DNA of 64,000 bases from an uncultured bacterium (GTDB lineage Bacteria > Krumholzibacteriota > Krumholzibacteriia > LZORAL124-64-63). A program made the translations under genes and the position numbers. Below are positions 1 through 8,811 of the stretch, piece by piece. The stretch spans positions 30,294 through 94,293 of the forward strand of contig CALMJK010000008.1 in assembly GCA_937864225.1 (NCBI GenBank), written 5' to 3'. The notes under the pieces are model-generated. The model saw only the letters and a list, made by a program, of their open reading frames with translations. It was not told the DNA's origin and made no database searches. How positions within the stretch are numbered: the first letter of the stretch is position 1; each line of letters begins with the position of its first letter.

Positions 1-1495
1 GTTCCACCACGCTCGCGACCTGGCCGTCCCAGAACCGTGTCACCAAGGCGTCGCCGCGCCGCAGGCCCGCCGCCGATTTCAGCGGGCGGCCCGCGGCGTC
101 CATGGTCATGGTATAGCCGCGCGCCAGCAACCGCTCCGGGTCGAGGAGCCGAGCCCCGCCCTGCAAGGATTCCAACCGCCTGCCCGCCCTGGCCAGCGCC
201 GCCGCGGCGAGACGCGCGACCCGGGCGGCCACCCGGTCCAGCGCCTGCCGGTGACGCGGCCAGGCGGCCAACAAACGGTCCCCGCGCAGCGCTCGCGTCA
301 CGACGAGATCGCGGGCGTGAGCCGCCGCAAGCGAGCGCGCGGCGCCCAGGGCCAGACGGCGTCGCGTCTGCTCGTGCTGCGTCCGCTCGCGAGCCAGGCG
401 CGCCAGCGACGCTGCCGTCAGGCCGGTCTGGAGGCCGGCCAGGTGCTCGCGCGCCGCCGCGACATCGCGCGCCACTCGACGCTCGAGACGGTGGGCGGAA
501 AACCGCATCCGATCGCGCGCCACCGCCAGCGCGGCCCGGGCCAGTTCGGCCGTGCGGCCGGCGGCCGCCTCGCACCGCGCCGCCGCGGTTGCAACGCGGT
601 CCACGAGCAGTTGCGCGGCAGCGGTGGGAGTCTTGCAGTGCGCGTGCGCGACCAGATCGGCGAGCGCGAGGTCGATTTCGTGGCCGATCGCCGTGATCAC
701 GGGCACGGGACACCGCGCGATCGCCGCGCAGAGGTTCTGCTGATCGAACCACGACAGATCCGCCCGCGATCCGCCGCCCCGCGTGATGACGATCACGTCC
801 ATCCGCAGCCCCGCCAGGCCGCGCAGCGCGGCGATGATCTGCGGCTCGCTGCTCTCGCCGGCCATCCGGCAGTCGGCGCGCCAGACCCGGAAGCCAATTG
901 CCGCCGCGCGCAGACCGCTCAGAAAATCCTGCTCCGCGGCGCTGCCCGCCGACGTGATCAGCCCCACGCGCAACGGCAGGTCCGGCAGCGCGAGCGAGGC
1001 TTGGCGCTTGAGCAGATCCTCTCGCCGGAGGAAGTCGAGCACGGCCCGCCGCTGCGCCTCGAGACGGCCCAGCGTGAAGTCCCGGTCCACCCCGACGACC
1101 TTCAGGCTGAGCTTTCCGTAGGGCGGGTAGTAGTCCACCACGCACTCGAGGCACACCTCGAGCTTGTCGGTCAGCCTGAGGTCGGGATCGCTGCCGTCGA
1201 GGAAGCGACCAAGATCGAAGCGCTGCCGGTCCCAGCTCATGATCGCGACCGGCACCTGGAAACCGGCCGCGGCGCCTCCCGCCGCGGGCTGGTGCAATTC
1301 GAAGTACACGTGTTGGCGGCGCGCCGCGTCCGCGGGCAGGCGCTGCACCTCCCCGCGCACCCAGACCGGACCGGGAAACGCCTCGCGCAGCGCCGTCTGG
1401 ATGGCCTGGTTCAGTTCCTCCACGGTGAAGACATGCCTGTCCGGGGGCCGTAGCGCCGGCGCCGAGCCGGCCGTGCCTCGTCCTCGCCGCTTCAT
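1..1495 (-). CDS. xseA: Exodeoxyribonuclease VII large subunit (3' end lies outside the window)
   Basis: XseA, with XseB, degrades single-stranded DNA from both ends in the cytoplasm. The minus frame is open from the ATG at 1495 to the window edge, about 498 codons. After a short basic N-terminal tail comes the OB-fold (residues 22-115, with FTVEELNQAI and VWVRGEVQRL). The catalytic domain shows RGGGSRADLSWFD, then GHEIDLALADLV, then KTPTAAAQLLV, the order conserved in the family. The last visible residues (RRGDALVTRFWDGQV) match the C-terminal segment, so only a few codons should be missing. The start overlaps the pepA stop as ATGA, suggesting translational coupling. xseB is not visible and may lie just beyond the edge. 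Confidence 0.95.
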   Translation of the reverse strand, partial: MKRRGRGTAGSAPALRPPDRHVFTVEELNQAIQTALREAFPGPVWVRGEVQRLPADAARRQHVYFELHQPAAGGAAAGFQVPVAIMSWDRQRFDLGRFLDGSDPDLRLTDKLEVCLECVVDYYPPYGKLSLKVVGVDRDFTLGRLEAQRRAVLDFLRREDLLKRQASLALPDLPLRVGLITSAGSAAEQDFLSGLRAAAIGFRVWRADCRMAGESSEPQIIAALRGLAGLRMDVIVITRGGGSRADLSWFDQQNLCAAIARCPVPVITAIGHEIDLALADLVAHAHCKTPTAAAQLLVDRVATAAARCEAAAGRTAELARAALAVARDRMRFSAHRLERRVARDVAAAREHLAGLQTGLTAASLARLARERTQHEQTRRRLALGAARSLAAAHARDLVVTRALRGDRLLAAWPRHRQALDRVAARVARLAAAALARAGRRLESLQGGARLLDPERLLARGYTMTMDAAGRPLKSAAGLRRGDALVTRFWDGQVASVVE

Positions 1496-3069
1496 CGCTG
1501 CGCCAGGATCTGCACGGTCCGCGCGAGCAGACGCGCCCCGTAGCCCGTGGCCCCGCGCGGCCCCAGCGGTCCCGCGGTGTCGGTCCAGACCGGGCCCGCC
1601 ATGTCCACGTGCGCCCAGGCCACGCTGTCGGCCACGAACAGCGAGAGGAAGGCCGCGGCCGTGAGCGCGCCCCCGTCGCGCCCGCCGACGTTCTTGCAGT
1701 CCGCGACGTCGCTACTCAGTAGTCGCCGGTGCTCATCGATCAGCGGCAACGGCCACACGCGCTCGAACGTGTCCCCGCCGGCGCGTTCCAGCGTTTCGAG
1801 GAGCCGCTCGTCGTTCCCCAGCACGCCGGCAAAGTGTTCCCCGAGCGCGATGCTGCAGGAGCCGGTCAGCGTGGCCACATCGATCAGCCAGTCGGGTTCT
1901 CGCGCGCAGGCATAGTGCAGGGCGTCGGCGAGGACGAGTCGTCCTTCCGCGTCCGTGTTGAGCACCTCGACCGTGCGCCCCGCCGCGGTGGTGATGACCT
2001 CGCCGGGCCTCAGCGCGGAGCCGTCCGGCATGTTCTCCGCGGCAGGCACGACGACCAGCAACCGCACCGGCAGTCCCAGCCGGGCGACGATCCGCGCCGC
2101 CCCCAGGACCGCCGCCGCGCCTCCCATGTCATTCTTCATGACTTCCATGCTCTTGGGCGGTTTGAGGGAAATGCCACCGGAGTCGAAAGTGAGTCCCTTG
2201 CCCACGAGCGCGACCAGAGGACGGCGGTCGCGAACCCGCCGCCGGGCGCGGCCGCCGGGCGCGGGGCCGCCGGCGACCGGAGTTTCCAGCACGATCAGCC
2301 GCGGTTGGCAGGCGCTGCCTCTGGCGACGGCGAGCAGGCCGTTCATCTCCATCTTCTCGAGCTGCGCCGGCCCGAAGGACCGAAATGCGTACCCGTCCGC
2401 GCGAGCGATCTCCCGCGCCTGCGCGGCCAGACGCACGGGGGTCAGGATATTGGGCGGCAGATTCACGGCTCGCCGCGCCCAGAGCGTGCCGGCGGCGTAC
2501 GCCCGCCCCTCGTCGAGACCGCGCGTCATCGCCGCGACGCGCTCGCGTGACCGTTCCAGCAGGCTCCAGGCCCCGGGGCGGAAGGCGACCCGCTCGTCCT
2601 CCTCGCCCTCCTCGCTGATCTGCGCAGGCACTCCCCGGAAGCGCTCGGGCCGATCCAGCGACAGCTCGACCCCCTCGACCCAGGCGCGAGCGGCCGCCCG
2701 CGGCTCGAAATCGCGCGGCGGCAACTCGGGCAGCACGACGGCGCAGCGCGCGGCACGCACGCGGCGCGCCTGCGTCGCGGCCACCCCGGCGCAGCGACGC
2801 AGCCTCTGCAATGACAGATCGGCGGCCGGGCCCAGTCCCACCAGAAGCAACCAGGGAGCCGCGCAACCGCCGCCGGGCACCAGCAAGACGCTCTCGGCCT
2901 GGGCCCCGAACACGCGGCCGTCGGCGAGCCCACCCAGAACACCGCCGGCGGCCCGATCCAATTCGGCGAGCCGGCTGAAATCAGGCCCCCGTTCCGTCCT
3001 CGCCACGCCGACCACCAGCAGGTCGGCGGCCGTCGCCGCCGGCCGCCCCGTGCTCACCGTCCAATCCAT
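1492..3069 (-). CDS. pepA: Leucyl (cytosol) aminopeptidase, M17 family
   Basis: PepA is a hexameric two-metal aminopeptidase of the cytoplasm that removes N-terminal residues from peptides. The C-terminal catalytic domain has GKGLTFDSGG (about residues 287-296), SMEVMKNDMGG, and the family signature NTDAEGRL (about 368), which holds the metal and substrate ligands. The protein is 525 aa, usual for the family. The ATG at 3069 was chosen because a GGGAGG ribosome site lies eight bases upstream and the N-terminal macro-like domain begins there; an upstream in-frame extension has no support. It is the first gene of a pepA-xseA pair. The N-terminal domain is variable, as is normal, and DNA-binding functions known from E. 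coli PepA cannot be inferred. Confidence 0.96.
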   Translation of the reverse strand: MDWTVSTGRPAATAADLLVVGVARTERGPDFSRLAELDRAAGGVLGGLADGRVFGAQAESVLLVPGGGCAAPWLLLVGLGPAADLSLQRLRRCAGVAATQARRVRAARCAVVLPELPPRDFEPRAAARAWVEGVELSLDRPERFRGVPAQISEEGEEDERVAFRPGAWSLLERSRERVAAMTRGLDEGRAYAAGTLWARRAVNLPPNILTPVRLAAQAREIARADGYAFRSFGPAQLEKMEMNGLLAVARGSACQPRLIVLETPVAGGPAPGGRARRRVRDRRPLVALVGKGLTFDSGGISLKPPKSMEVMKNDMGGAAAVLGAARIVARLGLPVRLLVVVPAAENMPDGSALRPGEVITTAAGRTVEVLNTDAEGRLVLADALHYACAREPDWLIDVATLTGSCSIALGEHFAGVLGNDERLLETLERAGGDTFERVWPLPLIDEHRRLLSSDVADCKNVGGRDGGALTAAAFLSLFVADSVAWAHVDMAGPVWTDTAGPLGPRGATGYGARLLARTVQILAQR

Positions 3070-3265
3070 GGCTGCCTCCCTTGCCGTCTCCCCTGACGCG
3101 GCCAGCGTGCATGATGCCGCCGCGCTGCTCCGGGCGCAAGACCCCGGCTGCCCCCGAGCGGCCCAGGCGTGCTTGCGCCAGCCCACCCCCTGTGTCACAC
3201 TCCGCAACTACCGGCGCATCGCTGCGTACTGAACACTGTGCGCGGCGACCGACCCGGAGGAAAAA

Positions 3266-3928
3266 ATGGACAACGAGGACGATCTCGACCGGGCCCCCGC
3301 AACCCCGCCACCGGGAGCGCAACCTCCGCCCTGGGAGGACCGGTCCAGGTACGGCTTCATCAACGCGGTCTACCTCACCACTCGCGAGGTGCTGCTCGCG
3401 CCTGGGCTGTTCTTCGCGAGGCCGATCAGCCAACCCGGGCTCTGGCAACCGCTGCTGTTCGCCATGGTGATCGGCGCCGTGAGCGCCTTCTTCGACTGGA
3501 TGTGGATGCTCGCCGGCTCCTCGCTGCGCGTCCTCGTCGGACAGGACATCGCCCGTCTCATGCGCGCCCAGTTCCTGTCCGGAATGGCTTTCCTGCTCAG
3601 CCCGGTGCTGGTCTTCGCGGGCGTGTTCCTGCGCGCGGCCGTCGTCCACGTCTGCCTGCTGATCGTGGACGCGGCGCGCGGCGGCTTCGCCGCCACCTTC
3701 CGCGTCGTGGCCTACTCGGAAGCGGTCTGGATCCTGGCCGTCCTGCCGTTCTGCGGCAACCTGTTCGCCGTCGTTTGGGGCACCATCGTGGCCATCGTGG
3801 GCGTGCGTGAATTGCACCGTTGCGAAAGCTGGCGCGCCGTGGTGGGCGTCCTTCTCCCGTTGCTGATCTGCCTTTCGAGCTGCGGCGGGCTTACGATGCT
3901 GGCCATCACGCGCGGCCTGCTCGACTGA
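3266..3928 (+). CDS. Yip1-family integral membrane protein
   Basis: A 220-residue membrane protein. A hydrophilic, proline-rich N-terminus (1-30) precedes a short amphipathic stretch where phrases such as REVLLAPGLFFARP recall Yip1-domain proteins. About five hydrophobic helices follow (near 65-85, 110-135, 140-160, 165-185, 195-215). The bacterial role of this family is not established, and no catalytic residues are evident. A clear GGAGG site lies just before the ATG. The stop overlaps the start of the next gene (TGATG), so the two are probably co-translated. The gene diverges from pepA across a 196-base spacer in which I see no convincing promoter. Confidence 0.75.
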   Translation: MDNEDDLDRAPATPPPGAQPPPWEDRSRYGFINAVYLTTREVLLAPGLFFARPISQPGLWQPLLFAMVIGAVSAFFDWMWMLAGSSLRVLVGQDIARLMRAQFLSGMAFLLSPVLVFAGVFLRAAVVHVCLLIVDAARGGFAATFRVVAYSEAVWILAVLPFCGNLFAVVWGTIVAIVGVRELHRCESWRAVVGVLLPLLICLSSCGGLTMLAITRGLLD

Positions 3929-4338
3929 TGCGCCTCGACCGCCAGCAGGATCCGCTGCCGCGACAGCTCGCCTTCGCCTTCGCCGCCCTCGCCGCCCTGG
4001 GCTGGATCGCGCTGCGCTTTTGGCCCGATGCCTTGCTCCGCCTGGCCCGCTGCCCTCTGCGCGACATGACCGGGATCCCCTGCCCCACCTGCGCCGGCAC
4101 CCACGCCGCGGCGGCGCTGGCGCGGCTCGACATCGCCGCCGCCTGCGCTGCGAATCCGCTCGTGCCGCTGACCGCCCTGGTCCTCATCGGATGGCTCGGC
4201 TGGGCGTTGTTGGCGACGCTGGACCCGCGCTGGCGAGTACGGCTCGTCGTGTCCGGGCGCGAGCGCCAGGTGCTGCGCGCGGCGGCGATCGCGGGCCTGA
4301 TCGGGTTCTGGGCGTGGCAGGTCTGCCGGCTGCGCTAG
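3928..4338 (+). CDS. DUF2752 family small membrane protein
   Basis: A 136-residue protein with three likely transmembrane helices (about 12-30, 68-88, 110-130). The central motif CPLRDMTGIPCPTCAGTH, followed by a short helix and NPL, is the hallmark of DUF2752, whose usual form is CPxRxxTGxPCPxCGxTR. Here the last part reads CAGTH rather than CGxTR, a conservative variant. The function of the family is unknown; the three cysteines could bind a metal, but that is speculation. The ATG at 3928 was chosen because it overlaps the stop of the Yip1-family gene; a longer frame upstream overlaps that gene heavily. It converges on the acyl-CoA dehydrogenase, with only 13 bases between the stops. Confidence 0.8.
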   Translation: MRLDRQQDPLPRQLAFAFAALAALGWIALRFWPDALLRLARCPLRDMTGIPCPTCAGTHAAAALARLDIAAACAANPLVPLTALVLIGWLGWALLATLDPRWRVRLVVSGRERQVLRAAAIAGLIGFWAWQVCRLR

Positions 4339-4351
4339 GACGCGTGAGTCG

Positions 4352-5494
4352 CTAGGACTCCGCCAACAGCCGCCGGGCGATCACCAGGCGCTGGATTTCG
4401 CTGGTCCCCTCGTAGATGCGCGTGATGCGAACATCGCGATAGTAGCGCTCGACGGCGTACTCCTTGACGTAACCGTAGCCGCCGTGGATCTGCAGCGCCG
4501 TGTCCGCGGCCCGACCCGCGGCCTCGGTGGCGAACAACTTGGCCATGGCCGCCTCTTTGCTGCACGGGCGACCGCGGTCCTTGAGCCAGGCGGCGCGGAA
4601 GCCGAGCATTCGGCCCGCGTCGAGGTCGGTGGCCATGTCGGCCAGCATGTTCTGGATCACGGGCTGGTCGGCGAGCGGTCGGCCGAATTGCTCGCGCACT
4701 TTCGCGTAGCGCACGGCCTCGTCGAGACACGCGTAGCCGATGCCGAGGGCCTGGAACGCGACGCCGATGCGGCCGGCGTCGAGCGCGGCCATCGCGATCC
4801 GGAAACCATCCCCCTCGCGCCCGATCAGTTGGTCGGCCGGCACGCGCACGTCCGCGAGATCCAGCGCCACCGTGTCGGACGCGCGCAGTCCCATTTTGTC
4901 CTCCTTCTTCGCGACCGTCAGGCCGGGGCTCCCGCGTTCGACGACGAAGGCGTGGATGTCGCGGTGCCCCGACGTGCCGGGCGTGCGGGCGAGGACGACG
5001 AAAAAGGCGGCGCGCGCGCCGTTGGTGACGTAGAGCTTGCTGCCCTCGAGGATCCAGACGTCGCCGTCGCGCCGCGCGGTGCTCGTCAGCGCGGCCGCGT
5101 CGCTGCCGGCGCCCGCCTCGGTGACGCAGAAGGCGGCGATCTCGCCCGCCGCCATACGGGGCAGGAAGCGCCGCTTGATTTCGGGGCTGCCGAACATGGC
5201 CAGCGGGTAGGACCCCACGCTGTTGTGCACTGTCACCATGATCGCCACGCCCGCGCTGGCGCGACTGAGCTCCTCCACGACGAGGGCGTAGCTGATCGTG
5301 TCGACGGCAAGCCCCCCGAACTCCTCCGGGAAGGCGAGCGCGAAGAAGCCGCTTTCGCGCAGCTTCGCGACGAGAGCCTCGGGGATCTCGCCCTGCGCGT
5401 CCATCTCCCGCGCGAGCGGCGCCACCTCGCGGCGCGCGAAGTCGCGCACCATGTCGCGCATCATGAGTTGGGTCTCGCTGAAATCGAAATCCAT
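4352..5494 (-). CDS. Acyl-CoA dehydrogenase, copy 1
   Basis: An FAD enzyme that oxidises an acyl-CoA to the 2-enoyl-CoA and passes electrons to electron-transfer flavoprotein. At 380 aa it has the full N-terminal helical, central beta ([15 protein letters not shown]) and C-terminal helical domains. The catalytic glutamate is in the C-terminal signature [10 protein letters not shown], the position used by short-chain and butyryl-type members. It is the last of seven co-directional genes and lies nine bases after copy 2, with which it shares the overall plan. Chain-length or branched-chain specificity cannot be read from the sequence. The ETF genes are not in the window. Confidence 0.93.
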   Translation of the reverse strand: MDFDFSETQLMMRDMVRDFARREVAPLAREMDAQGEIPEALVAKLRESGFFALAFPEEFGGLAVDTISYALVVEELSRASAGVAIMVTVHNSVGSYPLAMFGSPEIKRRFLPRMAAGEIAAFCVTEAGAGSDAAALTSTARRDGDVWILEGSKLYVTNGARAAFFVVLARTPGTSGHRDIHAFVVERGSPGLTVAKKEDKMGLRASDTVALDLADVRVPADQLIGREGDGFRIAMAALDAGRIGVAFQALGIGYACLDEAVRYAKVREQFGRPLADQPVIQNMLADMATDLDAGRMLGFRAAWLKDRGRPCSKEAAMAKLFATEAAGRAADTALQIHGGYGYVKEYAVERYYRDVRITRIYEGTSEIQRLVIARRLLAES

Positions 5495-5503
5495 CGCGGC
5501 ATC

Positions 5504-6643
5504 CTACCTGAGCTGGCCGGCGGCAATGACCATCCGCTGCGCCTCGCTCGTCCCCTCGTAGATTTCGCAGATCTTGGCGTCGCGAAAATGCCGCTCCACG
5601 GGATATTCCTTGCTGTACCCGTTGCCGCCGAGGATCTGCACCGCCTCGTTGACCACGAAGCCGGCCGTCTCGCTGGCGAACAGCTTCGCCATGGCCGACT
5701 CCTCGCTGTGCCGAACCTTGATGTCCTTGAGCCAGGCGGCGCGCAGCGTCAGCAACCGGGCGGCATCGAGGCGGGTGCGCATGTCGGCGATCTTCCACTG
5801 GATGGCCTGGAAGGAGGCGATCGGACGCCCGAACTGCTCCCTTTGCTTTGCGTACGCGACCGCCGAATCGTACGCCGCCTGGGCGATGCCCAGGGCTTGC
5901 GCGGCGATGCCGATGCGCCCGCCGTCCAGCGTCGACATGGCGATCTTGAAGCCTTCGCCCGGCTGACCGAGCAGGTTGGCGGCCGGCACGCGCACGTTGT
6001 CGAAGGCGAGTTGTGCCGTATCCGAGGCCCGCAGTCCCATCTTCTTTTCCTTCGCGATGACCGCGAAACCGAGCGTGTCGGTGTCGACGATGTAGGCGTT
6101 GATGCCCTTGTGCTTCTTCTCCGGATCGGCCATGGCAAAGACGATCAGGACGTCGGCGTTGGCGCCGTTGGTGATGAAATTCTTGAGCCCGTTCAAGACC
6201 CAATGATCGCCGTCGCGCACGGCGCGCGTCTGCTGATTGGCGGCATCGGTGCCGGCATTGGGCTCGCTCAAGCAGAAAGCGCCCAGCTTCTCGCCCCTGG
6301 CCAGCGGCGCCAGCACGCGATTCTTCTGCTCGTCGTTGCCGAAGGTCTCCAGCGGCCAACAGACCAGGCTGTTGTTGACGGACATGATGACGCCCGTGCT
6401 GGCGCACGCCTTCGATATCTCCTCGAGGGCCACGATGTAACTCACCGTGTCGAGTGCGGCGCCTCCGAATTCCGCGGCGACGTTCATGCCCATGAAGCCC
6501 AGCTCGCCCAACCGCTTCACGACCTCCGCGGGGAAGCGCTCCTCGCGGTCGATGGCGGCGGCGATCGGCGACACCTCGCGCGCGGCGAAATCGGCGGCCA
6601 GCTTGCGGATCGTCTCCTGCGGCTCAGTCAGCGCGAAATCCAC
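5504..6643 (-). CDS. Acyl-CoA dehydrogenase, copy 2
   Basis: A 379-residue flavin dehydrogenase with intact domains. It starts DFALTEPQETIRKLAADFA, has the FAD/substrate strand motif FCLSEPNAGTDAANQQT, and ends with EIYEGTSEAQRMVIA, which carries the catalytic glutamate. It begins 15 bases after the 3-hydroxyacyl-CoA dehydrogenase. Together with copies 1 and 3 it suggests that several acyl-CoA substrates, or successive steps of a branched-chain or fatty-acid degradation route, are handled by the operon. It could equally be the butyryl-CoA dehydrogenase of a C4 pathway, given its thiolase and hydroxybutyryl-CoA dehydrogenase neighbours. Confidence 0.93.
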   Translation of the reverse strand: MDFALTEPQETIRKLAADFAAREVSPIAAAIDREERFPAEVVKRLGELGFMGMNVAAEFGGAALDTVSYIVALEEISKACASTGVIMSVNNSLVCWPLETFGNDEQKNRVLAPLARGEKLGAFCLSEPNAGTDAANQQTRAVRDGDHWVLNGLKNFITNGANADVLIVFAMADPEKKHKGINAYIVDTDTLGFAVIAKEKKMGLRASDTAQLAFDNVRVPAANLLGQPGEGFKIAMSTLDGGRIGIAAQALGIAQAAYDSAVAYAKQREQFGRPIASFQAIQWKIADMRTRLDAARLLTLRAAWLKDIKVRHSEESAMAKLFASETAGFVVNEAVQILGGNGYSKEYPVERHFRDAKICEIYEGTSEAQRMVIAAGQLR

Positions 6644-6658
6644 GGTCGTCCCCCGTTC

Positions 6659-7501
6659 TCAAGCGTACTCGTAGAAGCCCCGGCCCGACTTGCGGCCGAG
6701 GTGCCCGGCGGCCACCATGCGGCGCAACAGCGGGCAAGGACGGTATTTGTCGTCGCCCAATCCCTCGTGCAGAACCTCCATGATGTCGAGGCAGACATCC
6801 AACCCGATGAAGTCTGCCAATGTGAGCGGGCCCATCGGATGGTTCATCCCCAGCTTCATCACCGTGTCGATCGCGTCGCGGTCCGCGATGCCCTCCATCA
6901 GGCAGAACACCGCCTCGTTGATCATGGGCAACAGCACGCGATTGCTGATGAACCCCGGATAGTCCTGGACCGCCACGGGAGTCTTGCCCAGATCGCGCGC
7001 CAGCTGCATGACCCGCTGCAGCGTCTCCGGCGCCGTGGCTTGACCCGTGACGACCTCGACGAGTTTCATCAACGGCACCGGGTTCATGAAGTGCATGCCG
7101 ATGACCTGGGCCGGGCGCTTGGTGACCGCCGCGATTTTCGTGATGGAGATCGCCGAGGTATTGCTGGCCAGCAGCGCGCCCTTGGGACAGACCGCGTCGA
7201 GACGCTTGAAGATGTCCTGCTTCACGGCGAAGTCTTCGAACACGGCCTCGACGGCCAGTTCGACTCCCCGGCAATCATCGATGGAGGTCGCGCCGTTGAT
7301 CCGCTTCAAGGCCGCCTCGGCCTGGGCGGCGGTGATGATCTCCTTCTTGGCCTGCCGGTCCAGGTTCCCCTTGATGGTCGCGAGCGCCTTGTCCACCCGC
7401 GCCTGCTCGGCTTCGACCAGCGTCACCTCGTGCCCGTACTGCGCCAGCACATGGGCGATGCCGTTGCCCATCGTGCCGCCGCCGATCACCGCGACCTTCA
7501 T
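6659..7501 (-). CDS. hbd: 3-hydroxybutyryl-CoA (3-hydroxyacyl-CoA) dehydrogenase
   Basis: Interconverts 3-hydroxyacyl-CoA and acetoacyl-CoA using NAD(P). The Rossmann fold is at the N-terminus (VAVIGGGTMGNGIAHVLA), the active-site histidine in MHFMNPVPLMKLVEVV, and the C-terminal dimerisation domain has NRVLLPMINEAVF and GMNHPMGPLTLADFIG. At 280 aa it is the short stand-alone form typical of Hbd/PaaH, not the multifunctional FadB/FadJ type. It sits between the thiolase and acyl-CoA dehydrogenase 2, as in C4 or beta-oxidation gene sets. No enoyl-CoA hydratase gene is present in the window, so the step between dehydrogenase and Hbd must be encoded elsewhere. Confidence 0.94.
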   Translation of the reverse strand: MKVAVIGGGTMGNGIAHVLAQYGHEVTLVEAEQARVDKALATIKGNLDRQAKKEIITAAQAEAALKRINGATSIDDCRGVELAVEAVFEDFAVKQDIFKRLDAVCPKGALLASNTSAISITKIAAVTKRPAQVIGMHFMNPVPLMKLVEVVTGQATAPETLQRVMQLARDLGKTPVAVQDYPGFISNRVLLPMINEAVFCLMEGIADRDAIDTVMKLGMNHPMGPLTLADFIGLDVCLDIMEVLHEGLGDDKYRPCPLLRRMVAAGHLGRKSGRGFYEYA

Positions 7502-7572
7502 TTTCCACCCTCGCTAGGCTGAAGTTGCGCGGCGGGGCCCGCATGGCCCGCGCCTGTCCTCATCCCCATTGC

Positions 7573-8760
7573 TCAAGGCAGGCTGATCGCCAGGGCCACG
7601 GCGTCGCCGCCGCCCAGGCAGAGCGTGGCGATGCCCCGCTTGACGCCGCGATCCTCCATGGCATGGAGCAGCGTGACGAGAATGCGCGCGCCCGACGCTC
7701 CGATCGGGTGGCCGAGCGCGATGCCTCCCCCGCGCACGTTCACTTGGGCGGGGTCGAGCCCGGACTCCTGGATCACCGCCACCGCCTGGGCCGCGAATGC
7801 CTCGTTGAGCTCGAAGAGACCGAACGCCTCGAGCTTGCATGCGAGCCGGCCCAGCAGGTTGCTCAACGCCCGCACCGGCGCCATCATCACCCACTGCGGC
7901 TCCACGGCGCCCGTGGCGTAGCCGTCGATCACGGCGCGCACGCGCAGGCCCTGGGAGCGGGCGAACTTCTCGCCGCAGACGAGCAGCGCCGCCGCGCCGT
8001 CGTTGATCGTGCTGGCGTTGCCCGGCGTGACCGTGCCGCCGTCGCGCTTGAAGGCAGGGCGCAGCTTCGCGAGCGAGGCCACGCCGGCGTCGGCCCGGGG
8101 GCCTTCGTCGTGGAGGATTCGGACGGGATCGCCCTTGCGCTGCGGCACGTCGACCGGCGCGATCTCGCGCGCGAATTCCCCGCCGTCGCGGGCGGCCACG
8201 GCGCGCCGCTGCGACTCGGCGGCGTAAGCGTCCTGCCGCTCGCGGCTGATCCCGTACTTCTCCACGACAAGCTCGGCCGTCATGCCCATGTGGTAGTCGT
8301 TGTAGGCGTCCCAGAGACCGTCGTGGACCATCAGGTCGGTCACTTGGCCGTGCCCCAGCCGCAAGCCGTCGCGGGCTCCGAACAAGGCGTAGGGGATCCT
8401 GCTCATGTTCTCCATGCCGCCGGCCAGGACGCAGCTCGCGTCGCCGGCCCGGATGGCTTGCGCCGCCAGCGCGACGGCTTTCAGACCCGACCCGCACACC
8501 TTGTTCAGCGTCATGGCGCTCACGGCCGGTGGCACGCCCCCGAAGATCGCCGCCTGCCGTGCCGGGTTCTGTCCCAGGCCGGCCTGCACGACATTGCCCA
8601 TGATCACCTCGTCGATCAGGCCCGGATCGACGGAAGCGCGCTCTAGGACCGCCTTGAGGCAGACGGCGCCGAGCTTCGGGGCCGGCACCTCGGCCAGGCC
8701 GCCCTGAAAGCGGCCGATCGGGGTGCGGACAGCCTCCACGATGACAGCCTTGTCGCTCAC
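7573..8760 (-). CDS. Acetyl-CoA C-acetyltransferase (thiolase)
   Basis: Condenses two acetyl-CoA or cleaves a 3-ketoacyl-CoA. At 395 aa it is the usual length. The acyl-accepting cysteine is C89 in LNKVCGSGLKAV; the conserved histidine is in GGGIALGHPIGASGARI, and the second catalytic cysteine is in TLCLGGGDAVAL near the C-terminus. NEAFAAQAVAV is also intact. The context, upstream of Hbd and between two acyl-CoA dehydrogenases, fits either the last step of degradation or the first step of a C4 route. The direction cannot be decided from sequence. Spacing to its neighbours is 51 and 71 bases, looser than the rest of the operon. Confidence 0.95.
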   Translation of the reverse strand: MSDKAVIVEAVRTPIGRFQGGLAEVPAPKLGAVCLKAVLERASVDPGLIDEVIMGNVVQAGLGQNPARQAAIFGGVPPAVSAMTLNKVCGSGLKAVALAAQAIRAGDASCVLAGGMENMSRIPYALFGARDGLRLGHGQVTDLMVHDGLWDAYNDYHMGMTAELVVEKYGISRERQDAYAAESQRRAVAARDGGEFAREIAPVDVPQRKGDPVRILHDEGPRADAGVASLAKLRPAFKRDGGTVTPGNASTINDGAAALLVCGEKFARSQGLRVRAVIDGYATGAVEPQWVMMAPVRALSNLLGRLACKLEAFGLFELNEAFAAQAVAVIQESGLDPAQVNVRGGGIALGHPIGASGARILVTLLHAMEDRGVKRGIATLCLGGGDAVALAISLP

Positions 8761-8811
8761 GTTCGCGATCCTCCTGTCCGGGTGTCGGTCGTCGCCGGCA
8801 AAGCCGGCGCG

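Noticed and set aside
251..1453. Open frame of 400 codons on the plus strand
   Set aside because: Antisense of xseA, whose motifs are clear on the minus strand.
4346..4360. Small hairpin GAGTC-GCTAG-GACTC between converging stops
   Set aside because: Only five base pairs and inside the acyl-CoA dehydrogenase coding end; too weak to call a terminator.
4484..7522. Open frame of about 1,000 codons on the plus strand
   Set aside because: It lies antisense to two acyl-CoA dehydrogenases and Hbd, with His/Arg/Asp-rich sequence typical of GC-rich antisense frames, and no domain. Not a gene.
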